Assembly: GCA_035495855.1 (NCBI GenBank) | Contig: DATJFD010000017.1 | Location: 1-36,997 of the forward strand | DNA from: JAHFIW01 sp035495855 | GTDB lineage: Bacteria; Patescibacteriota; Patescibacteriia; SG8-24 | DNA: 36,997 nucleotides | Reading direction: 5' to 3' | In this document: piece after piece, positions 1 through 6,981 of the stretch | Numbering within the stretch: position 1 is the first letter of the stretch | How the letters are laid out: the number at the start of each line of letters is the position of its first letter | Notes under the pieces: model-generated | The model's database searches: none | What the model saw: only the letters and a program-made list of their open reading frames with translations | What the model was told of the DNA's origin: nothing | Position numbers and translations under genes: made by a program

Positions 1-752
1 GCCGCCAAGAACCGATCCGCGTCCTCCTTGAGCTTCGGGTCGCCGGACCCGTCGATGAGGTCCTTCATCTTCTTGTAGAGCTGCTCGAGGTTGCCGGAGA
101 CGGCCTGTTGCTTGAAGAGGGTGTCCTGCGTGACGAGTCCTTTCTCCTTCTCGGCGATGACGCGGGCGTTGGCCTCGTCGCGCTCCTGCCGGAGCCGGGC
201 GAGCTCCTTCTGCATCTCGGTGAGCTGCTGGCGGAGCATGTTGTTCTGTTCCGCCATGGCGTCGATGACCTTCTCGGAGGCTTTCTCCACGCGTTCCACC
301 TTTGCCTCGGCCGCGACGTCGGGCTTCTTTTCGGCGAGCTGCTGGCGGAGCATGCGGTTCTCCACTTCCGCGGCCGCCGCCTGCCGGGCCACGTCGATCA
401 TCGCCGCTTCGTGGCGCTCGTCGTTCATGCCCTTACCGACGCCCACGCCGCCGGCGAACAGCGCGATGCCGGCGACCGCGCCGCGGAGGGCGTTGCCGAG
501 GCCGCCCGTCCTGCCGCGCAGCGAGGCGAGCGCCGTCGTGAACTCTTCCCGCTTCGCGGGGTCCTTGATCTTCGCGAGCATGGCGTCGGCGCCGTCCATT
601 TCCTTCTCGAAGGAACGCAAGGAATCGCCGAGCGAATCCGCGCGGTGGCTGAGCTCGACGGACGCGGCGTCGGCGCCGTTCTCGGGCGCTCCTGCCTTCT
701 CCGGGCCCTTCGGCGCGCCCTTTCCCATGTCCATGCCTTCGTGTCGCTCCAT
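1..752 (-). CDS. Membrane-anchored coiled-coil protein, C-terminus cut by window edge
   Basis: The reading frame starts at ATG 752 and runs off the left edge (250 codons seen, no stop). Residues 1-80 are acidic and hydrophilic; residues 85-106 (GNALRGAVAGIALFAGGVGV) form one probable membrane segment; residues 120-210 are a Glu/Arg/Gln-rich coiled coil with a visible internal repeat (NRMLRQQLAE near 132 and NNMLRQQLTE near 170). It starts two bases after the stop of the 47-residue gene upstream, so the two are probably cotranscribed and translationally coupled. I recognise no family. The layout (short tail, one membrane helix, long coiled coil) suits a structural or scaffold protein, but that is inference. 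Confidence is high that it is coding and low for function. Confidence 0.75.
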   Translation of the reverse strand, partial: MERHEGMDMGKGAPKGPEKAGAPENGADAASVELSHRADSLGDSLRSFEKEMDGADAMLAKIKDPAKREEFTTALASLRGRTGGLGNALRGAVAGIALFAGGVGVGKGMNDERHEAAMIDVARQAAAAEVENRMLRQQLAEKKPDVAAEAKVERVEKASEKVIDAMAEQNNMLRQQLTEMQKELARLRQERDEANARVIAEKEKGLVTQDTLFKQQAVSGNLEQLYKKMKDLIDGSGDPKLKEDADRFLA

Positions 753-754
753 AG

Positions 755-898
755 TCAGGCGGTCTCTTCGGCCAGAAGCTGCGCAGCCATCGCAGCGATG
801 AGGTCCTTGAACTCGGCCTTCACGGCGTCGAGCTCGTCGTAGATGCGATCGAGCTCCTTCCTGGCCGTCTGATATTGCGCGGTCTCCTGGGCGTTCAT
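755..898 (-). CDS. Small helical protein (47 aa)
   Basis: Encodes MNAQETAQYQ..., 47 residues, mostly helix-forming with alternating charge (KELDRIYDELDAVKAEFKDL), ending LLAEETA. The stop is followed after two bases by the ATG of the coiled-coil membrane gene. An extended -10 promoter (TGCTAGAAT) ends six bases before the start codon, so the mRNA is probably leaderless; there is no room for a ribosome binding site. Codon use matches neighbours. No family recognised. Support comes from promoter placement, tight coupling and helix-like composition; a non-coding leader remains possible. Confidence 0.6.
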   Translation of the reverse strand: MNAQETAQYQTARKELDRIYDELDAVKAEFKDLIAAMAAQLLAEETA

Positions 899-903
899 GC
901 AAG

Positions 904-913
904 CATTCTAGCA
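904..913 (-). promoter_or_regulatory. Extended -10 promoter for the 47-aa gene
   Basis: On the minus strand reads TGC-TAGAAT, with the hexamer at 910-905. No good -35 at the expected distance. The predicted start of transcription falls on or next to the ATG at 898. Confidence 0.6.
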
Positions 914-939
914 TTTTTCACCCGTTCTTAGAAGAGAAA

Positions 940-963
940 GACCCGGTCCAAGAGGACCGGGTC
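940..963 (-). terminator. Intrinsic terminator of the zinc-ribbon operon
   Basis: Perfect 10-bp stem GACCCGGTCC/GGACCGGGTC with an AAGA loop (in plus-strand reading), followed on the minus strand by a T-rich stretch. It lies just after the stop of the 82-residue gene. Confidence 0.85.
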
Positions 964-970
964 CGCGAGG

Positions 971-1219
971 TCACCAGGGATCGCCCGATGACCAGTACTT
1001 GCGCTTCTTTTCGAGCGTCTCCTTCACCCGCAGCGGCAGGTCCTTGGCGGGGACCTCCGTCGTCTTTCCGCAGACCGGACAGACGAAGTAGAACTCGTTC
1101 GAGCGGTTGTCGGTCGGTTTGACGTCGGCTTCGTCGAGATGCAGCACCGCCTCGCACGTCCGACACCCGTATTCGCCCGACCAGGGAACGTTCCATTTGC
1201 CTTCCTTCACGACCTTCAT
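971..1219 (-). CDS. Small zinc-ribbon-like protein, third of three tandem genes
   Basis: 82 residues beginning MKVVKEGKWN. Two Cys pairs, C19-RT-C22 and C47-PV-C50 (FVCPVCGKTTEV), are spaced as in a zinc ribbon, so metal binding is likely though not proven. The N-terminus and the two-knuckle layout match the two genes just upstream; all three begin MKV(I/V)K. The start has an AGGAGGAAGCC ribosome binding site and is nine bases after the stop of the middle copy. It is the last gene of the operon, followed by a strong terminator. The basic tail (LEKKRKYWSSGDPW) is absent from the other copies. No enzymatic domain is visible; a binding or adaptor role is only a guess. Confidence 0.85.
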   Translation of the reverse strand: MKVVKEGKWNVPWSGEYGCRTCEAVLHLDEADVKPTDNRSNEFYFVCPVCGKTTEVPAKDLPLRVKETLEKKRKYWSSGDPW

Positions 1220-1228
1220 GGCTTCCTC

Positions 1229-1486
1229 CTAGCGTCCGCCCGGACCGGCCTTCGCCGGCGCGGGACCGTCATAGTCCTCGAGGTCGGTCATGACCCCGCA
1301 CTCGCAGCAGTAGAAGCTCGTGTAGTAGTCCGACGAGCCGTCGTAGTGGTGGCTGCCCGTCCGCAGGAGATCGGCGTGCTCCACGAGGAGCGTCGCGCCG
1401 CATCCCCCGCCGCCGTTGCCGTTGCCCGTGCACTTCACGCGCTTGGACCAGCCCTTCGCGCCGGATCCCTTCTTGATGACCTTCAT
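1229..1486 (-). CDS. Small Cys-rich protein, second of three tandem genes
   Basis: 85 residues, MKVIKKGSGAKGWSKRVKC. Contains a glycine-rich knuckle (C19-TGNGNGGGG-C29-GATLLVE) and a C-terminal ECG knuckle (FYCCECGVMTDLEDY). The phrase GGGCGATLLVEHADL matches GGCGAVLLVKPCDV in the neighbouring copy, so these two are clear paralogues. An AAGGAGGAAGCC site precedes the ATG, and the leader holds a GC-rich hairpin. The C-terminus is a short Pro/Ala/Gly tail. A metal-binding ribbon is the likely fold; function unknown. I believe similar short 'MKVIK..CTGxGNGGGGCGA' proteins occur widely in Patescibacteria, but could not check. Confidence 0.87.
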   Translation of the reverse strand: MKVIKKGSGAKGWSKRVKCTGNGNGGGGCGATLLVEHADLLRTGSHHYDGSSDYYTSFYCCECGVMTDLEDYDGPAPAKAGPGGR

Positions 1487-1532
1487 GGCTTCCTCCTTGC
1501 CGCGTGGGACGAACGTCCTTTACGCGGCGCTT

Positions 1533-1754
1533 TCACTTGAAGGCGTTCCAGGACACGTAGGTCTTGGCGCCGCATTCGGGGCAGACGAACCAGTAGGTGC
1601 TGTCGCCGTCGCAGTCGGTGTGGCTTGCAACGTCGCAGGGCTTCACGAGCAGCACTGCGCCGCAACCGCCGACCTTCGGGCCGAGCCCGTACCCCTTGCA
1701 TGTGAATTCCTTGCCGAACTCGTGGTTGTCCTTGCCGCTCTTGATGACCTTCAT
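1533..1754 (-). CDS. Small Cys-rich protein, first of three tandem genes
   Basis: 73 residues from the internal ATG at 1754 (MKVIKSGKDNHEFGKEFTCK). The frame is open further up (MNEETS..., from 1772), but the shorter start fits: it restores the shared MKVIK N-terminus and has GAGGAG six bases upstream. The Cys set is a KGYGLGPKVGGCGAVLLV knuckle plus FVCPECGAKT at the C-terminus, with two further Cys in KPCDVASHTDCDGD. The leader carries a hairpin (GCCGGGA/TCCCGCGGC) followed by CTTTCCACC, as in several other genes here. It opens a three-gene operon. Likely a zinc-ribbon protein; role unknown. Confidence 0.82.
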   Translation of the reverse strand: MKVIKSGKDNHEFGKEFTCKGYGLGPKVGGCGAVLLVKPCDVASHTDCDGDSTYWFVCPECGAKTYVSWNAFK

Positions 1755-1861
1755 GGAGGTCTCCTCGTTCATGGTGGAAAGATCGCGCCGCGGGACGTCC
1801 CGGCGACAAGGCCATCATGCACGATGCCGCGCGGCAGCGCCGCGAATATTCGTAAAAAAGT

Positions 1862-1889
1862 TTGCCGAAAACGGCGTTTTAGCTATACT
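1862..1889 (+). promoter_or_regulatory. Promoter of the TrmB-type regulator gene
   Basis: TTGCCG, 16-bp spacer, TATACT. It overlaps the upstream ATG at 1889 and therefore favours the start at 1934. Confidence 0.65.
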
Positions 1890-1933
1890 TGGCGATATCG
1901 AAGCCAGGTTTCACTACGAAAAATCTCGTACTT

Positions 1934-2728
1934 ATGGCACATCCCGCCCTCACCGCCGCGCGCCGCAAGGAGATCGCCGAGGTCCTCGGCCGGTTCGGCC
2001 TCGACGCCAAGGAGCAGGCCGTCTACCTGGCGCTCCTGCCGCTCGGCTCGGCCACGCTCTCCCCGCTCGCCCGCGCCTCCGGACTGCGGCTCACGACCGC
2101 GCAGTCCGTGGCCGCGCGCCTGGCCGAGACCGGGCTCGTCGACGTCTCGAAGCGCGGCAGCCGCCACGTCTACGAAGCGCACGATCCCGAAGCGCTCGTG
2201 CGCATCCTCGAACGGCAGGCCGAAGAAGCGGCCGGCATCGTGCCGGTGTTGCGCCGCCTGCGGACCGACGACGCCTCGCCCGCGGCGCTCCGCGTCTACT
2301 GGCGCGACCGCCGCACGGAGATCTTCCATCAGGCGCTCGCCGCCAGGGAAAAGACCGTGCGCGAGATCGTCGCCGCGCGCGACATCCAGGACATCCTCGG
2401 CGAGAAGTTCCATTTCACGCGGCGCCGCGTGCAGGCCGGCGTGCGGCTCCTGAGCCTCCGCGTCGAATCGCAGGAGATCAAAAGATATTCCCGCTCGACC
2501 CACGCGCGCGAACTGCGCGAGGCCAAGTTCCTCCCCCGCGAGATGGCCTTCCGTTCGTCGATCATGGTCTGGGACGACACCGTCGCCTTCTTCACGGCCG
2601 AACGCGAGAAGCTCGCCTGGACGGTGAAGAGCGCTTCGATGGCCGAGATGGCCCGCCAGACCTTCGACCTCCTCTGGAGCATCGGAAGAAAAATGGAGAC
2701 CGCCGCGGACGAACCAGCCAGACGCTGA
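1934..2728 (+). CDS. TrmB-type winged-helix transcriptional regulator
   Basis: 264 residues from ATG 1934. The 15-codon upstream extension is rejected because its start lies in the -10 box. Residues ~15-85 form a winged-helix domain of TrmB type: FGLDAKEQAVYLALLPLGSATLSPLARASGL, then the recognition helix region TTAQSVAARLAETGLV and the wing SKRGSRHVYEAHDP. Residues 85-120 form a helix that usually dimerises in this family. The C-terminal half (130-255) resembles the phospholipase-D-like effector region of short TrmB-like proteins (YWRDRRTEIFHQAL ... RSSIMVWDDTVAFF), without visible HKD catalytic motifs. Such proteins sense sugars or other small ligands in archaea; the ligand here is unknown. 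It stands alone with its own promoter, divergent from the zinc-ribbon operon, which is a possible target. Confidence 0.85.
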   Translation: MAHPALTAARRKEIAEVLGRFGLDAKEQAVYLALLPLGSATLSPLARASGLRLTTAQSVAARLAETGLVDVSKRGSRHVYEAHDPEALVRILERQAEEAAGIVPVLRRLRTDDASPAALRVYWRDRRTEIFHQALAAREKTVREIVAARDIQDILGEKFHFTRRRVQAGVRLLSLRVESQEIKRYSRSTHARELREAKFLPREMAFRSSIMVWDDTVAFFTAEREKLAWTVKSASMAEMARQTFDLLWSIGRKMETAADEPARR

Positions 2729-2730
2729 CC

Positions 2731-2822
2731 GCACCATCGAAGCAGAGTCTTAGATCCGTCGAGAAATCCGGCCCGTCCTAGAAAGGGACGGGCTTCTTGC
2801 ATCGAGGCCGGATTTCCATCGA
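2731..2822 (+). repeat. Dispersed hairpin element, copy A (short form)
   Basis: Begins GCACCATCGAAGCAGAGT and ends GGCCGGATTTCCATCG; the outer stem is AAATCCGGCC/GGCCGGATTT. Inside is a second hairpin, CCCGTCC/GGACGGG (2772-2792), that may terminate the regulator mRNA. Related copies lie at 11566-11831 (minus) and 28880-29150 (plus). The rest of the gap to 3026 is GC-rich, with a further imperfect palindrome (GGCGGCGTAGCCGACCG ... CGGTCGGCCGCC, about 2896-2945), and shows no gene. Confidence 0.75.
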
Positions 2823-3026
2823 TACCCACGAAGGCAGCGTCCGCGTTCTCCGGAAGCGGAGGCCGAGCCGGGTGCGCCACAAGGCGACCGTTTTAGGGCG
2901 GCGTAGCCGACCGAGGTCGCCGGTGGCGTACGCGGTCGGCCGCCTTCCATGCAGCCGCGCGCTCGCTTGCGACACGACGAACGCGCTGTTAGGCTTCGCC
3001 CGTCCTTTCCACCACGAGGAGGCAGC

Positions 3027-3572
3027 GTGAGACTTCTCATCGCCCGCCATTGCGAGACCGACTGGAACGCCCGCCACAAGGTGCAGGGCAGCGCCGACAT
3101 CCCGCTCAACGACAACGGCCGCCGCCAAGCGGCCGCGCTCGCCGGGAAGCTGGCCGCCGAGAACGTCTCCCGCATCGTCTGCTCCGACCTGTCGCGTGCC
3201 GTCGAGACCGCGCGCATCATCGGCGCCAGGCTCGGCGTCGCCGTCGAGACGGACGCGCGGCTGCGCGAATGCTCGTTCGGCCTGGTCGAAGGCATGTCCT
3301 TCCGCTGGTTCAAGATGCTGTTCGGCGGCATGCGCGGGCGGCCGTACCGCAAACGCCTGTCCTACGATTTCCGCCTCTTCGGCGGCGAGTCGGGACAGCG
3401 CGTCGCGCTCCGCCACATGCAGGCGATACTCGCCCTGGTCCGCGCCGGCCCGCACGACGCCACGGTGCTCGTCATCGGGCACGGCCGCGGCCTGCGCACG
3501 TTCTTCACCGCCATGGGCCTCGAACACTACGACGACCCTCCGCAGGGCGACTATCTCGTCCTTCCTCCCTGA
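3027..3572 (+). CDS. Histidine phosphatase (phosphoglycerate-mutase-like)
   Basis: 181 residues from a GTG start at 3027 with a GAGGAGG site five bases upstream; a longer frame from 2949 lacks a site and lacks family similarity. The start gives the canonical N-terminus (V/M)RLLIARHCETDWN, carrying the phospho-acceptor His8 in an RHxE motif. ECSFGLVEG supplies the acidic proton donor and VIGHGRGLRTF the second catalytic His. This is the full motif set of the branch-1 histidine phosphatases, which remove phosphate from small metabolites or proteins; the substrate cannot be read from sequence. FKMLFGGMRGRPYRKRLSYDFRLFGGES is an unusual basic insertion where the substrate lid normally sits. Single gene ending in an intrinsic terminator. 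Confidence 0.9.
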   Translation: MRLLIARHCETDWNARHKVQGSADIPLNDNGRRQAAALAGKLAAENVSRIVCSDLSRAVETARIIGARLGVAVETDARLRECSFGLVEGMSFRWFKMLFGGMRGRPYRKRLSYDFRLFGGESGQRVALRHMQAILALVRAGPHDATVLVIGHGRGLRTFFTAMGLEHYDDPPQGDYLVLPP

Positions 3573-3592
3573 CCGCTCCGGCGGTCTTTTTT
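3571..3592 (+). terminator. Terminator of the histidine phosphatase gene
   Basis: GACCGC/GCGGTC stem followed by six T, overlapping the stop codon. Confidence 0.8.
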
Positions 3593-3671
3593 GAAAGTCG
3601 AAAGTCGAGAGTCCAGAGTCGAGAGACGCGCGCGACGGTCCTTTTGACTCTGGACTTTCAACTTTCGACTC
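3593..3671. repeat. Low-complexity imperfect inverted repeat 1 (AAGTCGA/GAGTC words)
   Basis: Left arm 3593-3625 (GAAAGTCGAAAGTCGAGAG...) and right arm 3642-3671 (TTTTGACTCTGGACTTTC...) are complementary but with shuffled short words. Lies between a terminator and the dsbD-like gene. Confidence 0.75.
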
Positions 3672-3718
3672 CCGATGTTAGGGTCGGAAGGCTCTTTTTC
3701 AAAAAGAAAGGTCGTCCG

Positions 3719-4921
3719 ATGCAAGACCACATTCTGGCCGCACTGCTGCCCTCGAGCCCGCTCGCCGCGCTCGCCGCGGCCTTCGTCGCCGGACTGCTGT
3801 CCGTCGCGACCCCCTGCGTCCTTCCGATGGTGCCGATCACGCTCGCCACCGTCGGCATCACCCGCGCGACGTCGCGGGGCCGCGCGTTCCTGACCGCTGC
3901 CGCCTACATGGCCGGCATCGTGCTCACGTTCACGGCGCTCGGCGTCGCCTTCGCGCTCTCCGGACGGATGCTGGGCTCGCTGCTCTCGCATCCCGCGACG
4001 GCGATCGTCCTCGCTGCGCTGTTCGTCGCGATGGCGCTCAGCAGCTTCGAAGTGCTGCCGTTCCGCCTCCCGAACGCGGTGACGCAGCTCGCGTCGAAGG
4101 TCGGCGGGCATGGCCCCCCGGGCGCGTTCGCCGCCGGGCTCGTCGCCGGCTTCATCGCCGCGCCGTGCATCGGACCGGTGCTCGCCGCCATCCTGTCGTA
4201 CGTCTCGACCACCCGCGACGCCGTCTTCGGCGCCGCGCTGCTCGCCTCGTACGGCATCGGGTTCGGTCTGCCGTTCCTCGTCGTGGGCGCGTTCGCGCTG
4301 CGGCTCCCCAAGTCGGGACCGTGGATGACCGCGATCAAGGGGTTCTTCGGCATCGTGCTGCTCGCCGGCGCCTTCTGGTTCCTGCGCGGCGCGTTCCCGG
4401 TCCTCCGTGCTCCCGCGTCGCTCGTCTACGGGCTCATGCTCGGCATCGGCGGCATCGCGATCTACGCGCTCGTCGCCAGCATGCGCGAGCGTCCCGCCGG
4501 TTCGCGCTGGTTGCTGCCCGTCTCCGCGCTCGCCGCGACGCTCGGCGCCGCGCTGGCGATCAACGCCGTCATGGTCCAGCCGCTCGAGTGGTGCGCGGAA
4601 TCGCCACAGCGCTCCTGCATGCCCGCCGCCTGCGCCGCCCACCGGCGCACCATCGTCCTCTTCACCGCCGCCTGGTGCCCCGCCTGCAGGGAGCTCGAGC
4701 ATCACACGCTCGCCGACCCCCGCGTCCGCGAACGGCTCCAGAACTACGGCACGATCATCGTCGACGTGGACCGCAACAACGATCTCGCGGAGTCCGCCAA
4801 CATCTCGGGCATCCCGACGATGATCGTCCTCGACGAGTCCTGCCAGGGCGTCGCCAGGATCGAAGGCGCGATCCCGCCCGGCCAGCTCCTGCGCGCGCTC
4901 GATCGCATCGAGAACCGCTGA
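3719..4921 (+). CDS. DsbD/CcdA-type thiol transporter fused to thioredoxin domain
   Basis: 400 residues, start chosen at ATG 3719 because the membrane domain begins there. The N-terminal two-thirds is a multi-helix CcdA/DsbD transmembrane domain with the two hallmark membrane cysteines in LLSVATPCVLPMVP (C33) and IAAPCIGPVLA (C150). After about residue 300 comes a thioredoxin-fold domain with AAWCPACREL (C320-PA-C323) and a cis-Pro loop SGIPTMIV. Proteins of this family carry electrons from cytoplasmic thioredoxin across the membrane to reduce exported thiols. The periplasmic alpha domain of E. coli DsbD is absent, as in short DsbD/ScsB-like forms. Two extra Cys pairs (WCAESPQRSC, PAAC) lie just before the thioredoxin domain. 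Likely partners are exported Cys-containing proteins in this window. Ribosome site weak (GAAAGG). Confidence 0.9.
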   Translation: MQDHILAALLPSSPLAALAAAFVAGLLSVATPCVLPMVPITLATVGITRATSRGRAFLTAAAYMAGIVLTFTALGVAFALSGRMLGSLLSHPATAIVLAALFVAMALSSFEVLPFRLPNAVTQLASKVGGHGPPGAFAAGLVAGFIAAPCIGPVLAAILSYVSTTRDAVFGAALLASYGIGFGLPFLVVGAFALRLPKSGPWMTAIKGFFGIVLLAGAFWFLRGAFPVLRAPASLVYGLMLGIGGIAIYALVASMRERPAGSRWLLPVSALAATLGAALAINAVMVQPLEWCAESPQRSCMPAACAAHRRTIVLFTAAWCPACRELEHHTLADPRVRERLQNYGTIIVDVDRNNDLAESANISGIPTMIVLDESCQGVARIEGAIPPGQLLRALDRIENR

Positions 4922-4922
4922 T

Positions 4923-4955
4923 CCCCGCCCCCTGAAGGCGGGGGTTTTCTTTTTC
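4923..4955 (+). terminator. Terminator of the DsbD-like gene
   Basis: CCCCGCC/GGCGGGG stem followed by TTTTCTTTTT. Confidence 0.88.
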
Positions 4956-4970
4956 CGCGCCGAACGCACC

Positions 4971-4979
4971 TGCTATACT
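4971..4979 (+). promoter_or_regulatory. Extended -10 promoter of the FG-GAP gene
   Basis: TGC-TATACT with no clear -35. Only eight bases separate it from the ATG at 4988, which predicts a leaderless or near-leaderless mRNA. Confidence 0.7.
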
Positions 4980-4987
4980 GGCGGCAC

Positions 4988-6895
4988 ATGTCCCGGCCCA
5001 GAACAAAGATCGCCGCTTCCGCGGAACGCCAGCGCGTCCTGCGCATCCTCGCGTTCTTCGCGCCCATCATCCTCGTGACGGCCGCGGGCGTCGCCTGGTA
5101 TGTCCCGCATCCGGCGATGCGAAGGTCGGCCGACCTCAATTACGCCATCGACACGTATCATCCGCTCAAGCCGAAGACGGCCGAGGTCGGATTCACCGAC
5201 GTTTCCCGCCAGGCGGGCATCCAGTACCTGCAGAACACCGCCGAACTCATGCGCATGAGCAAATGCGGGCAGGCCTGCATGGCGATGATGATGAGCGGCG
5301 GCGCGGCGGCGGAGGATTACGACAAGGACGGGAAGATCGACCTGCTCGTGACGCGCATGAACAACGCGCCGATCCTCTATCGCAACAAGGGCGACGGGAC
5401 CTTCGAGGACAAGACCAAGGACGCCGGGCTCGACGGCGTGCGCAACGCCAACGGCGCAGGCTTCGCCGACATCGACAACGACGGTGACGAGGACCTCTAT
5501 CTCACGACCATCGACGACACGCGCTTCCGCCTCTACATCAACGACGGGCAGGGGCATTTCACGGAGGAAGGCGCGGCGAGGGGCGCCGACGTCCCCGGCG
5601 TCGAACATCACCAGGGCTACAGCGTGGCGTTCGGCGACTACGATCGCGACGGCTACGTCGACATCATGACGACGCAGTGGGGGTTCGACCTGCGCGAATC
5701 GCACATGCGCCTCCTCCATAACCGCGGCGCCGCGCGCCCCGGGTACTTCGAGGACGTGACGGAGAAAGCCGGTTTCGCGACCCGCAACGATTTCGTCTGG
5801 TACACGCTCGGCGAGATGGAGTCGTCGCTCGCGAACGTGCTCGTCGACAAGCTGAAGGCGCAGGGCAAGATCTCGGAAAAGGACGCCGACCAGCTCACGT
5901 ATTACGACGGCGGGCACCTGCAGTCCGTCCCGGGCGACCAGAAGGATTATTCCGGGCAGTTCTCGTTCTCGGCGGCGTTCGTCGACCTGGACGGGGACGG
6001 CTGGCAGGACATCGCCATCGCGTCCGATTTCGCCACCAGCCACCTGTACTGGAACAACCATGACGGGACCTTCACCGACGGCACCGCGGCCGCCCACGTT
6101 TCCGGGGAAGAGCACGGCATGGGCTCGACCTTCGGCGATTTCGACGGCGACGGTCGCATCGACTGGTTCGTGACGTCGATCGGGCTCCCGGAGAAGGTCT
6201 GCAACAAGCCCGACCGGCCGATCGACTGCGTCATCAACTCCGGCAACCGCCTGTACCGCAACATGGGGAACCGCACGTTCGAGGACGACACCGACAAGAT
6301 GGGCGTGCGCCAGGGTTATTGGGGCTGGGGGACGTCGTTCTTCGACTACGACAACGACGGCGACCTCGACCTGGCGATGACGAACGGCATGAACACGAAG
6401 GTCCGGTACAGGAACGATCCGTTCCGCTTCTGGGAGAACGAGGGCCCCGACAGGCCGATGGTCGAACGTTCGAAGGACGTCGGCCTCGAGGACCGTTCCT
6501 CCGGCAAGGGCATGCTGACGCTGGATTACGACGGCGACGGCGACCTCGACCTGTTCATCGTGAACGACAACACGTCCCCGCGGCTCATGCGCAACGACGG
6601 CGGCAACGAGAACGGCTGGCTCGACGTGAAGGTCCGCGGCACGGCGTCGAACCGCGACGGCTTCGGGGCGACGGTGGAGCTGCGCGCGAAGGCGGGCGGG
6701 CCCGTCCAGGTCCGCGAGATCGGCGCGAGCACCCATTTCCTCGGCCAGAGCTCGAAGGCCGCCCATTTCGGCCTCGGCAAAGGCGACGCGCCGGTGGCCG
6801 AGGTCACCGTGCATTGGCCGGCGACGGGCAGGACCGCGACGTACAAGGACGTGACGCGGAACACCACGCTCGAGGCCGTCGAGCCGGACAAATAA
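4988..6895 (+). CDS. Exported FG-GAP repeat protein with ASPIC/UnbV C-terminus
   Basis: 635 residues. An N-terminal signal-anchor (RILAFFAPIILVTAAGVAWYV, about 19-39) places the rest outside the membrane. At least seven Asp-rich loops of the DxDxDGxxD type follow (DYDKDGKIDLLV, DIDNDGDEDLYL, DYDRDGYVDIMT, DLDGDGWQDIAI, DFDGDGRIDWFV, DYDNDGDLDLAM, DYDGDGDLDLFI), the calcium-binding signature of FG-GAP beta-propellers. The C-terminus (LDVKVRGTASNRDGFGATVELRA ... VTVHWPATGRTATY) is an ASPIC/UnbV domain as in CRTAC1-like proteins. These are surface or adhesion-type proteins; the ligand is unknown. A Cys pair (MSKCGQACMAMMM) near residue 93 could use the DsbD-like neighbour. A helical insert (about 265-315) breaks the propeller. 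Confidence 0.9.
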   Translation: MSRPRTKIAASAERQRVLRILAFFAPIILVTAAGVAWYVPHPAMRRSADLNYAIDTYHPLKPKTAEVGFTDVSRQAGIQYLQNTAELMRMSKCGQACMAMMMSGGAAAEDYDKDGKIDLLVTRMNNAPILYRNKGDGTFEDKTKDAGLDGVRNANGAGFADIDNDGDEDLYLTTIDDTRFRLYINDGQGHFTEEGAARGADVPGVEHHQGYSVAFGDYDRDGYVDIMTTQWGFDLRESHMRLLHNRGAARPGYFEDVTEKAGFATRNDFVWYTLGEMESSLANVLVDKLKAQGKISEKDADQLTYYDGGHLQSVPGDQKDYSGQFSFSAAFVDLDGDGWQDIAIASDFATSHLYWNNHDGTFTDGTAAAHVSGEEHGMGSTFGDFDGDGRIDWFVTSIGLPEKVCNKPDRPIDCVINSGNRLYRNMGNRTFEDDTDKMGVRQGYWGWGTSFFDYDNDGDLDLAMTNGMNTKVRYRNDPFRFWENEGPDRPMVERSKDVGLEDRSSGKGMLTLDYDGDGDLDLFIVNDNTSPRLMRNDGGNENGWLDVKVRGTASNRDGFGATVELRAKAGGPVQVREIGASTHFLGQSSKAAHFGLGKGDAPVAEVTVHWPATGRTATYKDVTRNTTLEAVEPDK

Positions 6896-6898
6896 AAG

Positions 6899-6981
6899 AA
6901 TTTAGAATTGAGGGTTCAGAGTTTAGAAAAGCGGCCGCGGGGCCGCTTTCTTAATTCTCAATTCTAAACTCTACATTCTCA
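6899..6981. repeat. Low-complexity imperfect inverted repeat 2 with internal terminator
   Basis: Arms built from TTTAGAATTGAG/CTCAATTCTAAACTC words flank a strong stem AAGCGGCC/GGCCGCTT (6929-6951), which can end transcription from both sides. The right arm runs into the stop codon of the Fic-domain gene. Confidence 0.8.

Noticed and set aside
1755..1772. Upstream ATG (1772) for the first Cys-rich gene
   Set aside because: It would break the shared MKVIK start, and the GAGGAG site fits the ATG at 1754.
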